64,000 nucleotides of DNA from Paramecium octaurelia (GCA_905182995.1 CAJJDP010000025.1:327680-391679), one strand, 5' to 3'; positions 38,621 to 50,741 are shown, counted from the first letter of the stretch. Translations and numbers: made by a program. Notes: generated from the letters alone by a model not told the origin.

Positions 38621-39919
38621 ATGAATAATTATCAAATTACAACATCTTAGTGCTCCCCTAACAATATTTTAGCAGTTTGTGTTGTAATTAGAAAGCACTT
38701 TTTTAAAGACAGATAATATTATTTATCATTAACTCAACATTCTTTAACTTTGAGTGATGTAAATTTTTGTCACGATTATTTAAATAGGGTCCTAATTAAA
38801 AGTCCCCTAAATATACGCAACTTTTGGGACTGGACATTGTGTTCACTTGGTTATTGGACTAACAAAATATAATTGGATTCACTTTATTTTATAGGGGATA
38901 AGTTAAGGAATTTTATGGAAAAGCAAGCGACATGCAATATTTAAGAGAAAAAATGGGATAATTAGTTATATATGATAATATAAAAAAATTTTATTTTCTG
39001 AATGAGAAGAATGAAAAAGGATCTTTTGGAAAAGTAAATTAAAAATATTTTTAGGTTATGTTAGGTATTTGTAAGCTTTCACAAAAGTAAGTAGCCATTA
39101 AATAACTAGAAATTCAGAAAAATTCATAGCCAGTTATAAAAAATGAAATTAACATTTTGAGAACCATCTATAACTATTATTCACAGAACATCTTGGAATT
39201 AAAAGAAGTATTTAAAGATAAATACTCCTATTTTATTGTCACAGAATTTATAGAGGGATACAATTTGCAATAATTATTATCAACAAGAAAAACTCCATAT
39301 TCTTTATAAGAGTCATTATACATTGTTGAAGTATATTTGATAAAAATAAATATAGTAAGTTTTAAAAGGTTTAACACAAATACATCAATCTCGTGTAATA
39401 CACAGAGATCTAAAACCATCAAATATCATGTACAATTATAATAAAATCAAAATCATTGATTTCGGACTTTCATGTTTTTGTGGCAAATAATTGGATGAGT
39501 TTCCTAATTGTGGTACAACGGGTTATTGTGCACCAGAAGTCTTAAATGCATAAAAAACAATTTTAACTTATAACTATAAAGTTGATATTTTTAGTCTTGG
39601 ATGCATTTTCTATGAAATACTAACATTGAAAAAAGTGTTCCCATATAATAAAGAATAATCGACTTATTATTAAAATCAGAATTGCTTAATAAATATAGAA
39701 GAATAAGGTTAAATTTATGATTTAATTAAATTATTTCTTAAAGAAGATCCTAAATAACGATTAGATACTTTTTAAGCATTAAAATTAGTTTAAAATTTTA
39801 TAGAAATGAAGAATTTTGATGTAAATACTTGGTATAAAATATAATTTGAGAAAGACTCATTAAGAAATAATTCTGATGAAAATTTTATCTAAAATTTGTC
39901 AGGTATATTTAAATTTTGA
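38621..39919 (+). CDS. Ser/Thr protein kinase with N-terminal PH-like region
   Basis: From ATG 38621 a first part of about 110 residues ([35 protein letters not shown]) resembles a pleckstrin-homology fold. A 26-nt intron (starting about 38898) restores the frame into the kinase domain. Kinase motifs are all present: glycine loop KGSFGKV, lysine in [19 protein letters not shown] catalytic loop, [19 protein letters not shown] (APE) and [14 protein letters not shown]. Introns of 21 nt (about 39032) and 25 nt (about 39332) interrupt the domain. The end is taken as TGA 39917-39919; an alternative spliced end cannot be excluded. It should be an active kinase, since all catalytic residues are kept. 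PH-kinase combinations are common in Paramecium; the partner pathway is unknown. Confidence 0.85.
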
Positions 39920-40220
39920 TTAATTACTGGATATATATTATTAATTTAATTATATAAATTCATTTTTTTTAAAGATGCACTTGATTCATATATTCCATTT
40001 AATAATGTCTAACTAAATCCAAATTTCCGAGTTTTCTCCAAACTGTCAATGTATATTGTCTTAATAAACAGGAATTACTGTAAAGATTAAATAATGTGCA
40101 GTGTTTTTATTAAGATTACAATTATCCAAACTGAACTCTAATTTAATAGGTATTATATATAAGATGCTCATAAAATATAGATATTGTTTAATGTGGTAAT
40201 AAAATATACTTTATTTTTAC
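39920..40220. other. convergent intergenic spacer
   Basis: About 300 bp between the 3' ends of the kinase (+) and the zinc-finger gene (-). An open frame from about 39975 (DALDSYIPFNNVQLNPNFRV) could be a further kinase exon if an intron starts after NLSG, but the required splice is not clear. Confidence 0.4.
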
Positions 40221-41414
40221 TCAATCAATCTCTTTAAACTTTTTGTTTTTAATACATTAAAAGCATATTCTTAACTCGCATTAAGCACAATAAAAAGCAA
40301 TTGGTTAAATCATGTCTTCTCCTTTTTTGTCGCACGCAGAACATCTAAAATCATCAGATATTTAATTCATTTAATGCTTCGAAGAGCATTAAGGTTTCAT
40401 TGATTGTTTTTCAATTTTTAATTCAGGAAACAAACATTTAAAGCAAGTGAAGGTTGTACATTGTTGACAGAAATATCTACAGGTAGTATTTGACTTTAGA
40501 CATTTCGAACAATTCTTTTTCTTTTCCTCACCTGAAGGTTTTTTCCAAAAACTTAATTTGTGATTTTTCGAGCAAAACTATTAATTGCTATCAATTAATT
40601 CTCCATTTTATATCATTTAAGCTTATTATTATTATTCTTTATTTTCCATTTAATGTTTTCTTTATTAATCTAATTACTCTATATTTTCTTTAAATTTCAA
40701 CAATTTAGTTTGTAGTTCAATTTTTAATTGACTATTTTCATCTTGCAGATATTACAATTATTATTTAGCTTATGTTAATTAATTGTTTCTTTCATTCTAT
40801 TAATTTTTAATTTCGATAATAGCATAATTAGATTCTTCTTTATAATCTTAGAATTTCTCTTATAATTATTATATCATTCGTGTAAGTTCTTGTAAGCATT
40901 TATGACTCTTTAGTTCCTATAAAGTCACATTTTATTAGCATAAAGGGCAATTTTAGGTTTTATAATAATGACATATATTTTTCTAAATAATATATATAAA
41001 TATACGTGTGATTCTAGATTGGTTCTCAATAGGTTTTGTCCACATTTGCATGAAATTTATTGATATGGACACTCTGCCATATGTTTAATAACACTTTCTT
41101 GGGCCATCACAATTTTACATCCTTCATTATGATTGACACATCGAAATGATATTTTAGAAAGCTAATCCCTTACAATGCGATGAGGTTATTTAGTTGTAAA
41201 GGGTCCAGCGCAATTTTAGTCTGGGCATCTCAAAATTAGAATTAGAATACTTATCATATGATGATTTAGAAATTTGATAACATTCTTTGCAATAAAGATT
41301 TTCACATTGAGTACATTCAACTGGATCAATAGTTAGATTTTTGCAAATTTTGCACAATAGTGTTGAACAAAATGCTCCTATGGGTTGATACAATATTCTT
41401 TAACTAGATTACAT
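40221..41414 (-). CDS. RING / TRAF-type zinc-finger protein
   Basis: About 375 residues from ATG 41414 (MQSSQRILYQPIGAFCS). A RING-like finger opens the protein: CKICKNLTIDPVECTQC, YCKECYQ and, after a 22-nt intron, CPDQNCAGPF. TRAF-type fingers follow: RCVNHNEGCKIVM...HMAECPYQQISCKCG and, after a 23-nt intron, NCPLCQQNVTLQELKSHKC. A coiled coil (about 100 residues) comes next, and the C-terminus carries more Cys pairs (NCSKCLKSNTTCRYFCQQCT, FKCLFP, RCSACDKKG, YCAQCELRICFQC), a B-box-like or zinc-ribbon region. Stop TGA 40221. The layout is that of a TRAF-like ubiquitin ligase; E3 activity is inference from the RING. It lies 42 bp downstream of the next gene on the same strand. Confidence 0.85.
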
Positions 41415-41456
41415 CTTAATAAATAAATAAATAATTTATCATAGAAAAACTAGCGT

Positions 41457-42691
41457 TCACCTATAATATAAATATGCTTCGGCTTCCAAGCATTTAAACC
41501 TTGACTAATTACTTATTTTTTGAAATTTGCCTAACCTTCTTTCACAATCATTTATCTTAGCTAGCAGACTTGATGGCTATTCGAAATCCAATGATAGATT
41601 ACTTTACTCAATAATACTTCCATTTAATAGCAATTTATTTTAGATTGCCTTTACTTACTTCTATTTAATTTAGTCTTATAAGTTGATATTGAAATAATTC
41701 AATTTGTTCAAGTAGTCATAATCGAATTTCAATGTTTCTAATGCTTTTTATAATAGTTCTTCAGGTGATAATACTATGGATTGCAAATCAGGTGATAATG
41801 CTTCTCGGTTCAATAATTTGTCTATAGTTGAATCTAATTCAGGATCGACTCCTAGAATAAACTTAGAGATGATTAATGATTTAGAGATATTTCTTCTTAG
41901 TTTAAAATGATATTCAAATTACGAAATGTCATTCGGACAATTAGGTTTAATTTCCTTAAAGAAGGTATGTATGATTTTTCTTGTTTTATTATAAAACTTA
42001 CTTGCTTAAACCCTGGGTTTTTAAAATAATTTTTGTGATGGTTTTTTCTATACGAAATATTTGTTTAAGAATCTCGTAGTTCATTACTACTTATTCGATC
42101 ATGTATTTTGGATCTTAGACTTAGCGATTATTATCTAAGATTAAATCATTAAAGGCTATTTTATCATCTAAAACATATTCACATAAAAGATTTCTCAATG
42201 TTTTTTCTGTTTGAAGCTATTGAATTCCAATAAATAATTACATTAGGTCTTCTTTTAGGACTTTCAGTTCTACTCAATTTCAATAGAGTACTTGAATTGA
42301 GATTTAAAGATCTGCCATCATTCAACTAATCTTAAAGTGCTCTTTTAATCTCCTAAATTCTTGGGGATTATCCATTAATAGATCTATTTTAGTAGAATGC
42401 TTAATTCCATTAATCTAAATCACATTGTCTTTTTGAGATGTTATGAAATACTTTAATCCTCTTTTTTGTTTTATTCAATTATTCTGTTTAAGTTTTTCTT
42501 AAATTAATTTTAGGAAGTGCTTGAATAGATTAAGACATCTCAATGGGTTTTATTGGTGACGAAATTCTTTCTTAATATGATTCTTCTTTTTATTTTTTTC
42601 TTGCTGATGACTTTTATAACGTAATGAGTTCATCATGCAAAATTTAAGAAACAGATCGACTCTTAATTAGCTACTACATTGGCATATTCAT
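41457..42691 (-). CDS. hypothetical helical protein
   Basis: About 385 residues from ATG 42691 (MNMPMQQLIKSRSVSQILHD) to TGA 41457. I chose this start because the reading frame stays protein-like upstream of the internal methionine at 42538 (KSSARKKQKEESYQERISSP). Introns of 25 nt (about 42215-42239) and 22 nt (about 41985-42006) join the parts. The middle contains IEKTITKIILKTQGL and the helix-rich TIDKLLNREALSPDLQSIVL, and the C-terminus ends LGKFQKISNQSRFKCLEAEA. No domain recognised; soluble, probably coiled coil in part. Confidence 0.7.
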
Positions 42692-43539
42692 ACAAAACAC
42701 TTTTCTCTATCTTTGCACTGGTAATGTTTCAAAGGTTCCAAAATCTTGATCTTAAATATATTTTAACATTAGCAATGCAATTAATTTATTATTAAATAAA
42801 CTAAACCTATAAATTATACTGTATTCAATTCAATTAATATCTCTAAGTAATCTTATCTCTCAACAATATTTTTGTATACTTTAGAATTTTTTGAACAAAT
42901 TCCACGAAATGTCATTTATTATGAAAGAACATATATCTACATTTAAACTGGGTCTGCTCATAATCAAAATTGATAGTATCTGTAAACTTAATTTAAAAGG
43001 AAAGTTATTGTTATACTCAAATTTATAATGAAAAAATATTAAGTAATTAGACAAAGGAATTTAACTATGTAAAGTGCAAGATCAATCGAATTATATTAGG
43101 TATAATTAATAAATTATTCCTATTTAATCGTCTTCTTTTCAAAAAAATGTGAAAGATTAACAAATATTAATAATTCATAATTTTTATAATAAAATTCTGG
43201 TTTTATTAATAAAAGAAATTATAAAACTGATATTGAATTTTTATAATAGAAAATGTATTATTAGAGATTGATACCACACATTCAACTATTCTTACTTAAA
43301 TATAACAAAAAATAAATTCTCCCAATAAATGGATAAAATAATGGATTGATAGACAATATCTAAATAATACGTCAATTATTGATATCAAAAGATATTTTTG
43401 AGATTATATTTTTTGTATTTATTTAAAACATAATTGGAAATAATTTATGTTCAGTGGTGTGTATGCTTTTATAAATGAGTGTCTGAATATGGTTATGAGC
43501 TTTCAATAAAATAATATTTTTATTGACATAAAATTTATT
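42692..43539. other. AT-rich intergenic region
   Basis: About 0.85 kb between divergently transcribed genes. Short Cys-containing frames on the minus strand near 42.7-42.9 kb are interrupted by TGA and not convincing. No RNA gene or repeat found. Confidence 0.45.
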
Positions 43540-44963
43540 ATGAAAAATTATAATTCTTATCACTAATATAGATAAACAACTGTTCCATCTGAGGCTTCAT
43601 CAGTTAAATCTCAAGTCACAATTCAATCATATTTAACTGCATCACCAGTAATTATATTAGAAATCTATTAATGATTAGAAATAGCGAAACTAATTAATTC
43701 GTTCATCTTTCAAGGTTTACTAGGAAATGAAGTAAGAAATCATATAGAATCAATAATGTAAGTTGTCCTTAAGATTTGAACAAATCCATTTATTGATGGC
43801 ATCACAGAAATTGTTCCTACATTTATAGAAAATGCAAGCCTTTTATAATAAGCAATAAAAGTAGGAAGCATTCCAATTGATATTACGATTAGGAGCAATA
43901 GATTATAGCAATAGCAGTAGTATATTTAAAACTCCTTAGAGAAGTCATTCTCCTGGAATAGTATCGAAAGATATAGGGTAATAATAATTATTAAATAGTA
44001 TTAGAATGGAGAAGAATATTCAGAATTAATAATTAATAAAGATAATATAAGAATTGTAATCTCAAATTGCTGGTAAGGAACTTTGTAAAATTATATATTT
44101 AATTTAATCCAAGGTCATGAGAGATAGTTTATACTAAATAAAATAACAAATAAAATTATCATAAAAATTCGAGAAAATCAAAAGTATTTTGGAGGTGTCT
44201 TCAAAACGATTTGCATTAAATGAATTGAGAGAAAAGAAAAATAAAAGCAAAAAAATTGAAGCTGCAACTTTGCTATTGGCTTTCAAATTGGATAAATTCA
44301 AATTGAACTTGGAATTCACTTTTTTTTATCAACTAAAACTATCATAGATGAAATAATAACTGATTACGAAATAATAGATCTAATTAAAGCTAAATGGATA
44401 TCGAATGGGAGATAAAAACGAAAACATCAGATTGCTAAGACTACATTAAGTTATGATAAAAATTTGTTACAGGTTTCCATTTAATTAGTTCAAAAAAAAC
44501 TAATACTCATTCTAATAAATAGAATTAAATTAAAGGAATAGTGCTTCAATCTAAAGATTTTCATTGGGGCAATTATCTTAAACAATGTCATAATAAGTAT
44601 CTTAAGTGTTGGAAGCGACACCAAAAAATGATGAACTAATAATAGAGGAATAAGAAGTCTGTTAATAGCCAGTTGTTGTTTAAAAACCAAAATCTGTTTA
44701 GAAAGTGAATGGAAAATTAGCAAAATAGATAAAATTATATAGTAATAACCTATAAATTATTGATAGTCAGTAAATGTGAGGAGTAGAAACAATAAGCATA
44801 ATAGTAGAAACTCGAATAGATGGCAAAACTATCAAAAAAGAATATTTAGGATGAAATAGACTAGAAGAAATAAAAGTCCAAGTCTTAAGTTTAAAGTAAG
44901 TTATTCTTAGTGGCAATATTTGTATTTGTTTTAATTTTTTTATTTCGTATTATTATTAATTGA
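43540..44963 (+). CDS. tail-anchored coiled-coil protein
   Basis: About 450 residues from ATG 43540 (MKNYNSYHQYRQTTVPSEAS). A 31-nt intron is placed at 43648-43678. The long middle part is helical and charged, including a Lys-rich region (LNELREKKNKSKKIEAATLL) and a Gln/Lys-rich coil (CEEQKQQAQQQKLEQMAKLS) reached after a 25-nt intron near 44742. The protein ends with a single hydrophobic segment, SKLFLVAIFVFVLIFLFRII, directly before TGA 44961-44963, so it should be inserted post-translationally with its bulk in the cytosol. This is the layout of SNAREs and of ER- or Golgi-anchored tethers; I see no SNARE signature. Convergent with the EF-hand gene. Confidence 0.7.
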
Positions 44964-45069
44964 AAAATTTAGAGTAATAAAATAAAAAAATATAATTAAT
45001 AAAGTCCGATATTGGATAGATATTGAATTTTAGAAGTCAAAATGCAATATCTTAATAAATATGGAGGGA

Positions 45070-46963
45070 TCATTTCAAATAATCGACATCTCCGCAACAC
45101 ATCATAATTAACACCTGAGCTTCGTGAGTTTTACTTTCTATCAGTTTTCGTATCCTCTCAATCGGAATTTCTTGATCATAATTCATCTTTACTGCCTACA
45201 TAATTACCATGAGAATATAACATCAAATATTGATCTTGTTACATATTCAACCATATTCGGTACACTTAACTCCCCCTTAGAATCTTTCAGCATTTCTTCC
45301 ATCATAAATATACATCTTTTCTTAATTTCATCATAAGATAAAGATCCATTCTCATTTTCATCAATTAACTAAACATTTTGTAATTACTATACTTTTAGTA
45401 TCAATTCAATTTTATTGTCATTTCTTTTGGCCTTGATTAAATTGATAGCTTTCAAAAACCCTTCAAAAGTAAGGGTATTTTATTTGGCAAAAAACTTGAA
45501 TATCTGATCAACAACTCCTGGAGGTGCCATTGATAATTCTTCTAAACCAGCATTGAAAGCTTCCCTTGAGATTCCATTTGGTATCACTTCATAATAAAAT
45601 ACAGTTACTTTATTTGGTTAATCCTGGGATCTAAGAGCATTCATAACTCAGCAATGCTTTATATCTACTGTAAACCTCATAAATTTCTTATCTATCAAAT
45701 CCTGTTTCTAACATTAATTAAGGAATATTGTAATTGGTCATGTGAGGAAGCTTTCTAGCAATATGATCAGGGATATTTGTGTACTAATTTCTGTTATCAA
45801 TAAATAATTATACTGATTCTTTTATTTGATGGATTATTATTTTAATATCTCACTATATTAAGTTTTAAAATTGGGTAATTTAAGATCTAATAGAGTATTA
45901 ATGACTTACATCTACTAGAGGTTCTCTTTTTACTAGGATTGTAATATCCCTCTTTTTCCAAAATTTATTAGAATTCAGAAGGTTTAGGATAGGTAGTAGC
46001 AATTGTAAAATCCCTGACAGTTTCTTTTTCTATTTCTGGTTAAACGATGTTTCTTTCTGAATATAATTAATGTGCTGGTTCATCAATTAATTTTTGTTTT
46101 TGATGGTCATAAACATGAATGCTCTTGTAGTACTCCTTCATGGCTTCACTGTTTCGCTTCATTGTTAACAGAGCTTCATCGGGGACAATCTCTTTAATTT
46201 CCATATAGGTATAAAAAATGTCCTTATCCAGGATGAACTTTTAAAGATCATTGATATCATTAATATTACTAATGATAGTCAAGAGTTTAACAAATTTATC
46301 TTGGGTGAATTGCAAGTTGTGATAATTTAAGATTACAGTCCAGAAGTCCTTATTTACAGTATTGCTTAAAATTAGGGAATTGCAATTTTATGGAATCTCT
46401 TCTGTGAACTAAATGATTTCATAGTTGCCCAAAGATAATTGGTTGTAAAACTTAGGAACGTTCAATCCCATCTACATCTTTTATAATAGATTTTATCTTG
46501 TTAGGTAAATATCTTATTATTTGGCCTGCAACTCCGATCTTTGCATTTGGATCACTTTGAATTAACTCATATCTTGAATCGATCCTTTGAAAACAAATAT
46601 GGATTGGAGATTTGTTTGCAGATTGATTTCATATGAACTCATTCCCAAACGGGTTGTTGAATGTTTCTTCAGAAAACACTTTGATTTAATTCTGAGAGTT
46701 GGTATCTTAAATGAGTAAGCAATTCTTTCTGATGATGAAATATTGATCAAAGAAGACAACTTCTCTTTTGGAGGTGACCCTATTTGAGATAATTGGCTTG
46801 GAATATATGATTAAGAACAGTTTGGACTTTTTCCTTTTAATTTTGGACTATAGCCATTGTAAGTTAATTATTGTTTGGCAGCATTTCTCGAGATCCTTAA
46901 ATTCTAGTAGGTTGGTTATGTGAGAGCATTCAGTTTCAGCTAATTTATATTTTTAGTTGTCAT
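45070..46963 (-). CDS. EF-hand calcium-binding protein
   Basis: About 590 residues from ATG 46963 (MTTKNINQLKLNALTQPTYQ). The N-terminal 120 residues are Ser-rich and basic, followed by a helical middle (VNKDFWTVILNYHNLQFTQD, EALLTMKRNSEAMKEYYKSI). The C-terminal 200 residues resemble a recoverin/calcineurin-B-like EF-hand region: GVVDQIFKFFAKQNTLTFEG is a degenerate hand, and DENENGSLSYDEI is a canonical calcium-binding loop (ligands at positions 1, 3, 5, 7, 9 and 12). A last degenerate hand reads NYDQEIPIERIRKLIESK, reached after a 26-nt intron. Stop TGA 45070. It likely acts as a calcium sensor. Its start codon is 20 bp from that of LSm6 on the other strand. Confidence 0.8.
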
Positions 46964-46983
46964 ATAAATTAAAAAAAAATTAA

Positions 46984-47274
46984 ATGTCTCATGAAAAGAG
47001 AACATCGGCTGACTTTTTTAAATAAGTATTTGGTAGAACAGTGAATGTGAAATTGCATAATCGAACAGAGTACATAGGTGTTTTGGCTGCTTTGGATGGT
47101 AACATGAATCTGGTCTTGGAGTAGTGGTAATTTGCAGGATGATTATATAATAGTGAGGAATATTTGGAGTAGAAACTCATCAATAAATATGGCTAAATAT
47201 TATTGAGAGGAAATAATGTGCTTTACATTAGTGCCAAATTTAATCAAAAGTAATAATAGGAGGAAGAAATTTGA
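46984..47274 (+). CDS. LSM6: U6 snRNA-associated Sm-like protein LSm6
   Basis: A member of the heptameric LSm rings that bind the 3' end of U6 snRNA (LSm2-8, nucleus) or start mRNA decay (LSm1-7, cytoplasm). The Sm1 motif reads SADFFKQVFGRTVNVKLHNR, TEYIGVLAALDGNMNLVLEQ, and the Sm2 motif KYGQILLRGNNVLYIS, very near the LSm6 consensus (NKYGDAFIRGNNVLYIS). One intron of 27 nt, starting about 47124, lies between LVLEQC and EEYLEQKLINK. The C-terminal tail is Gln/Glu-rich and ends at TGA 47272-47274. About 85 residues, normal for the family. The ATG lies 20 bp from the start of the divergent EF-hand gene, so the two must share promoter DNA. Confidence 0.93.
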
Positions 47275-47302
47275 TTAATTATGTATATTATATTTATTTT
47301 AT

Positions 47303-49180
47303 ATGGATTAAGAAATAAACCATTTCAATCTGCCTGATATTAGAGATAATGATGATTCCGACGATCAAGAAGATTATAATCCATTTATCTATCATCATTA
47401 ATAAGAAGGATATCATTCATTTGAAAAAATATTTTAGAATCATTTCGATGTTGTAAATAATAGATGGATCACAATTCCAAGAACGAAAATCTATTTGCTG
47501 AGATCAGCTATGCACAAAATGAAAAAATGGTTGCTTTACTTAAGACAAGAGCATCACATGATTTAATCTATTGTTAAATAAAATGATGATCTAAGAACTC
47601 AATTAAAAAAGAACCAAGAGTAATATTCTAATCATTATCTTGTTGAATAACAGAGAACAAATCAAGTATTCTAAATAAATTATTACTAAGTTGTATGAGG
47701 AAATTAGGAAAGCGAGATAAGAGTTAAAAGATAAAGTTTTGTAAATGAATGATTAAATCTAATAACTTAAAGATACAATTGCAGAAAAGGATAAAAAGAT
47801 TTAAAGACAAGAATTAACAATACAAAGATTAAATGAAGTGAGCAATGGGTATGAAAATCAAAACAAAGGTTTGCAACAACAAATAAACAATCTCTAAAAG
47901 GATTTTACATATTTTAACAATATCAAAAGGTAAGGCTTCATTGATGAGAAGGCATTAATTGGAGGGAGTTTGACAACTTTTGAATTGGTTTTGGCATCAA
48001 AAGTGAAGAGTAAGATTTTATAATTCCTCTCCCTAAAGGATTATCAAAGTCTAATGATTTGTAATCGCAAACTCTATCTTTCCTTAATATCACATAACAC
48101 AATTATTCCACATGCAGTAAATTCCCTCAGTAACAAATTTAATCATTAGTACAAGCTATTGCAAAGTGTAAATGAGGAATTCAAAGTATTCAAATTAAAA
48201 ACATCATATAATAGAGTGTTATCAAATAGAGTGATGATCCAAAACTAAGAGAAATCATGATAAAGTAGTATGAATTAAAGGTTAATTTCTCTGAATATAT
48301 CATTCCTACTTTACGTGAATGCCAATCTTTAATAGATGGTGACAACTTTATAGGGTTGAAGAATAGTTAGCACAATAGAGATTGTAAAATATGCATATTA
48401 TGTAAATTAGTGATGGACCTATTGCAGGGCTATTTAACTCAATAGGCATAAAGTTATTAGGCAGCATTATAGAGTTTGGTATAGGAGAAATTCCCTTGGA
48501 ATCAATTCTTTCCAAAACCCTAGACTACGATCTAATAGGTTCAATTATAGAGAAAATAATTTCCAACTTCTTCACAAATGTTTGCTCAACAAATCATCAC
48601 TAGATTGTATGATCTAAGTACAGTGTGTGCTCAAGATTCTTCGATATTTGGGATGTTTCTATCGTAATTATAGCGTTGTTTAGCTTCATTATTTGTTTAT
48701 GGATAACATTTGTCTTAGGAGGTCAACGATTTATAGTCACTCAATTACTATATTATGACCAAATTCTTCTTTTTATTAAAGGAAAAGAAATAAATTGAGG
48801 ATCAATATGAAGATTTTAAGACTTAATTGGGACTATATTCTGATGCTAAACGATTTTTGAAGTATTTTAATCTTAATTATTAATATAGTGAGAAGGTGAA
48901 AGATTTAGAAAAGATAATTTAGGATAAAAACGAAAAAATTAGTAGCTTAAACTAATAACTCTATATGAAGGAGAGTTAATTAAAATAAAACCAAATTATG
49001 GTCTAAAAAAACAATGAATCGCTACGTTTGTATTAAGATAAACTTAAAATTCTGGCTAGAGAAGTTATGGATGTTAGAAGGAAATATAAAAATACATGTT
49101 TGGAATACAATGAAATAGTGTCAAGGTTTAATTTGTTAAAAATTTAATTAGAGAAAATGGAGAAGCAGTAAAAAAATTGA
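47303..49180 (+). CDS. coiled-coil protein with F-box-like motif
   Basis: About 610 residues from ATG 47303, 28 bp after LSm6, to TGA 49178-49180. The N-terminus is acidic (NLPDIRDNDDSDDQEDY). A basic helical segment (LLRSAMHKMKKWLLYLRQEH) leads into a coiled coil (ELKDKVLQMNDQIQQLKDTI). An F-box-like stretch follows: LVLASKVKSKILQFLSLKDY then QSLMICNRKLYLSLIS. The middle has a CKICILCK cysteine cluster, and the C-terminal third is again coiled coil (DLEKIIQDKNEKISSLNQQL). At least one intron (25 nt, about 47668-47692) and further ones near 48.25 kb and 48.5 kb are needed. If the F-box is genuine it would be an SCF ubiquitin-ligase adaptor, but F-boxes are weak motifs and this is inference. 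Confidence 0.7.
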
Positions 49181-49224
49181 GTATAAAATTTATATTAAAA
49201 AAAGTATCCTTTATTTAAAATAAA

Positions 49225-50017
49225 ATGTCTTCTTCAAGTTCGTCAAGGTCACGATCACCAAAGAAGAATAAGAAAAGAGTATATGTTACAGGATATTCTC
49301 TTAAAGAGGATTAACATGACATTAAAAAACTATTCAAAAAATTTGGGAAAATTGAAGAATTTGCTTGGAAAGGAAAATATTGTTTCATAGTACTATAACG
49401 ACTTAAATGTAGGAATTCAAAGACCCTGAAGATGCAGAAAAAGCTGTTAAAAAAATGAATAAGGAAGAAGTAAAAGGATCAGTGTTATAGGTCGAGATGG
49501 CTCGTGGAAACAAGCCGAGCAAAAATAACGGCCTATGCTATTCATGCGGTCGCTCTGGACATTTGTAAGTTTCACTAAAGCATCCATTTCCTTATATATA
49601 GAATACGATTTATTTATATTTTATTCATTTACCATTTTATTAGCGCTAAAAATTGTAGACATAGATCATCATCATCCAGTTCATCTAGCTCTAGTAGGTA
49701 ATGAATTAAACACAATAATTTTTAGTGAGTCTAGAAAAAAACACAAGAAGAAACATAAAAAAAAGAAGAGTTCATCCAGTTCGGATTCCTCATCAAGTAG
49801 TTCATCAAGTAGAAAGAAAAAGAATAAGAAGAAGAGTACAAAAAGGAAATCAAAGTCCTCATCAAGAGGCTCTTCAAAAGACTCATAACATTCAGAGTCT
49901 TCTGCCGGCTCGTACTTTTAAAGTTGAATTCTGTTTAGCATTAATGACGAAAAAAAAGAAGAAAAAAACCCTATTGAAGAAGAGAATCAAGGGAATAAAG
50001 GAGATGGTAAGTAATGA
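49225..50017 (+). CDS. SR-type splicing factor: RRM, CCHC zinc knuckle, RS tail
   Basis: Organised like SRSF7 or plant RSZ proteins. After SSSSSSRSRSPKKNKK an RRM starts: KRVYVTGYSLKEDQHDIKKL, FGKIEEFAWKGKYCFI and EFKDPEDAEKAVKKMNKEEV. A zinc knuckle CYSCGRSGHFAKNC follows, then a tail of alternating Ser and Lys/Arg. The end is acidic (SINDEKKEEKNPIEEENQGN) before TGA 50015-50017. Introns: 49390-49412 (23 nt, inside the RRM), 49565-49643 (79 nt, inside the zinc knuckle between GH and FAKNC), 49698-49725 (28 nt) and 49912-49938 (27 nt). SR proteins bind exonic enhancers and recruit the spliceosome; how they act in a genome with micro-introns is an open matter. Begins 44 bp after the previous stop. 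Confidence 0.88.
49565..49643 (+). other. unusually long (79-nt) intron in SR-protein gene
   Basis: Begins GTAAGTTTCACTAAAG and ends TTTTATTAG. Its removal gives the textbook knuckle CYSCGRSGHFAKNC; no shorter GT...AG pair does. Its length is about three times that of the other introns here and is not divisible by three. Inner AGs at 49579-49580 and 49600-49601 would allow shorter alternative splices. Confidence 0.75.
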
Positions 50018-50741
50018 AGTACCCATGATGTTATAAATAAAGTTGGTGTCCAATAATATTCTTATTATTAATAAATATAATCATTAATTATTCTAATTCA
50101 TTAATTTGCTTAAAAATATTGGCATAATTTAGTTGAAATTTATGTATAAAACTATTCATAATACTCTAATTCTAAGTTATACAAGATTAAAAACATTATC
50201 AACTCAATTATTATTCATGTGGTTAAAATAAGCTAAATTTAATGCTTGGAACTTCTAGAATTTATCCTCTATGTTTCATCTAGCGATAACACATAGGATG
50301 CAAAATTTGTTATATATATCTTGTATGATAGTTTTTGTTGAGAATCTCAAATTTGAAGTAAGAAAATAAAATAAATAATTCAAAGTCTCTCATATTGAAT
50401 ACTAAGATCCAAATAAATTGGTATATCAGAAATGCTATACTCCATATACTTACAATTTTTAAAGATAACCATTAAATTAATTATATTATATTGTGCTGAC
50501 TGCAAGTTTTTCTAAAATTTTCAATTACTTTTTATAAGTTATTAAGACTATAAATAATAATCTTAGAAATTTAAGCCTATATTGGTAAGAATATAATATT
50601 TAATGATCCCTAATTCATTTATTTCATATAGTATTAGCTGATATCTAATGTTCGATTATTCAAAATTTATATATTAAGTTATTTTAATAAAATGTTTAGT
50701 ATATACAATATATAATAATGTATAATGATGAAATATTATCC
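50018..50741. other. convergent AT-rich spacer
   Basis: About 0.72 kb between the 3' ends of the SR gene (+) and the dynein light chain (-). No coding frame, RNA gene or repeat that I can support. Confidence 0.5.

Noticed and set aside
45124-45336. Plus-strand ORF within the EF-hand gene
   Set aside because: Antisense to the clear EF-hand loop DENENGSLSYDEI and its flanks.
49725-50036. Alternative basic ORF overlapping the RS tail of the SR gene
   Set aside because: It arises because the Ser/Lys repeats are open in more than one frame; the RS frame is joined by good introns to the RRM and zinc knuckle.
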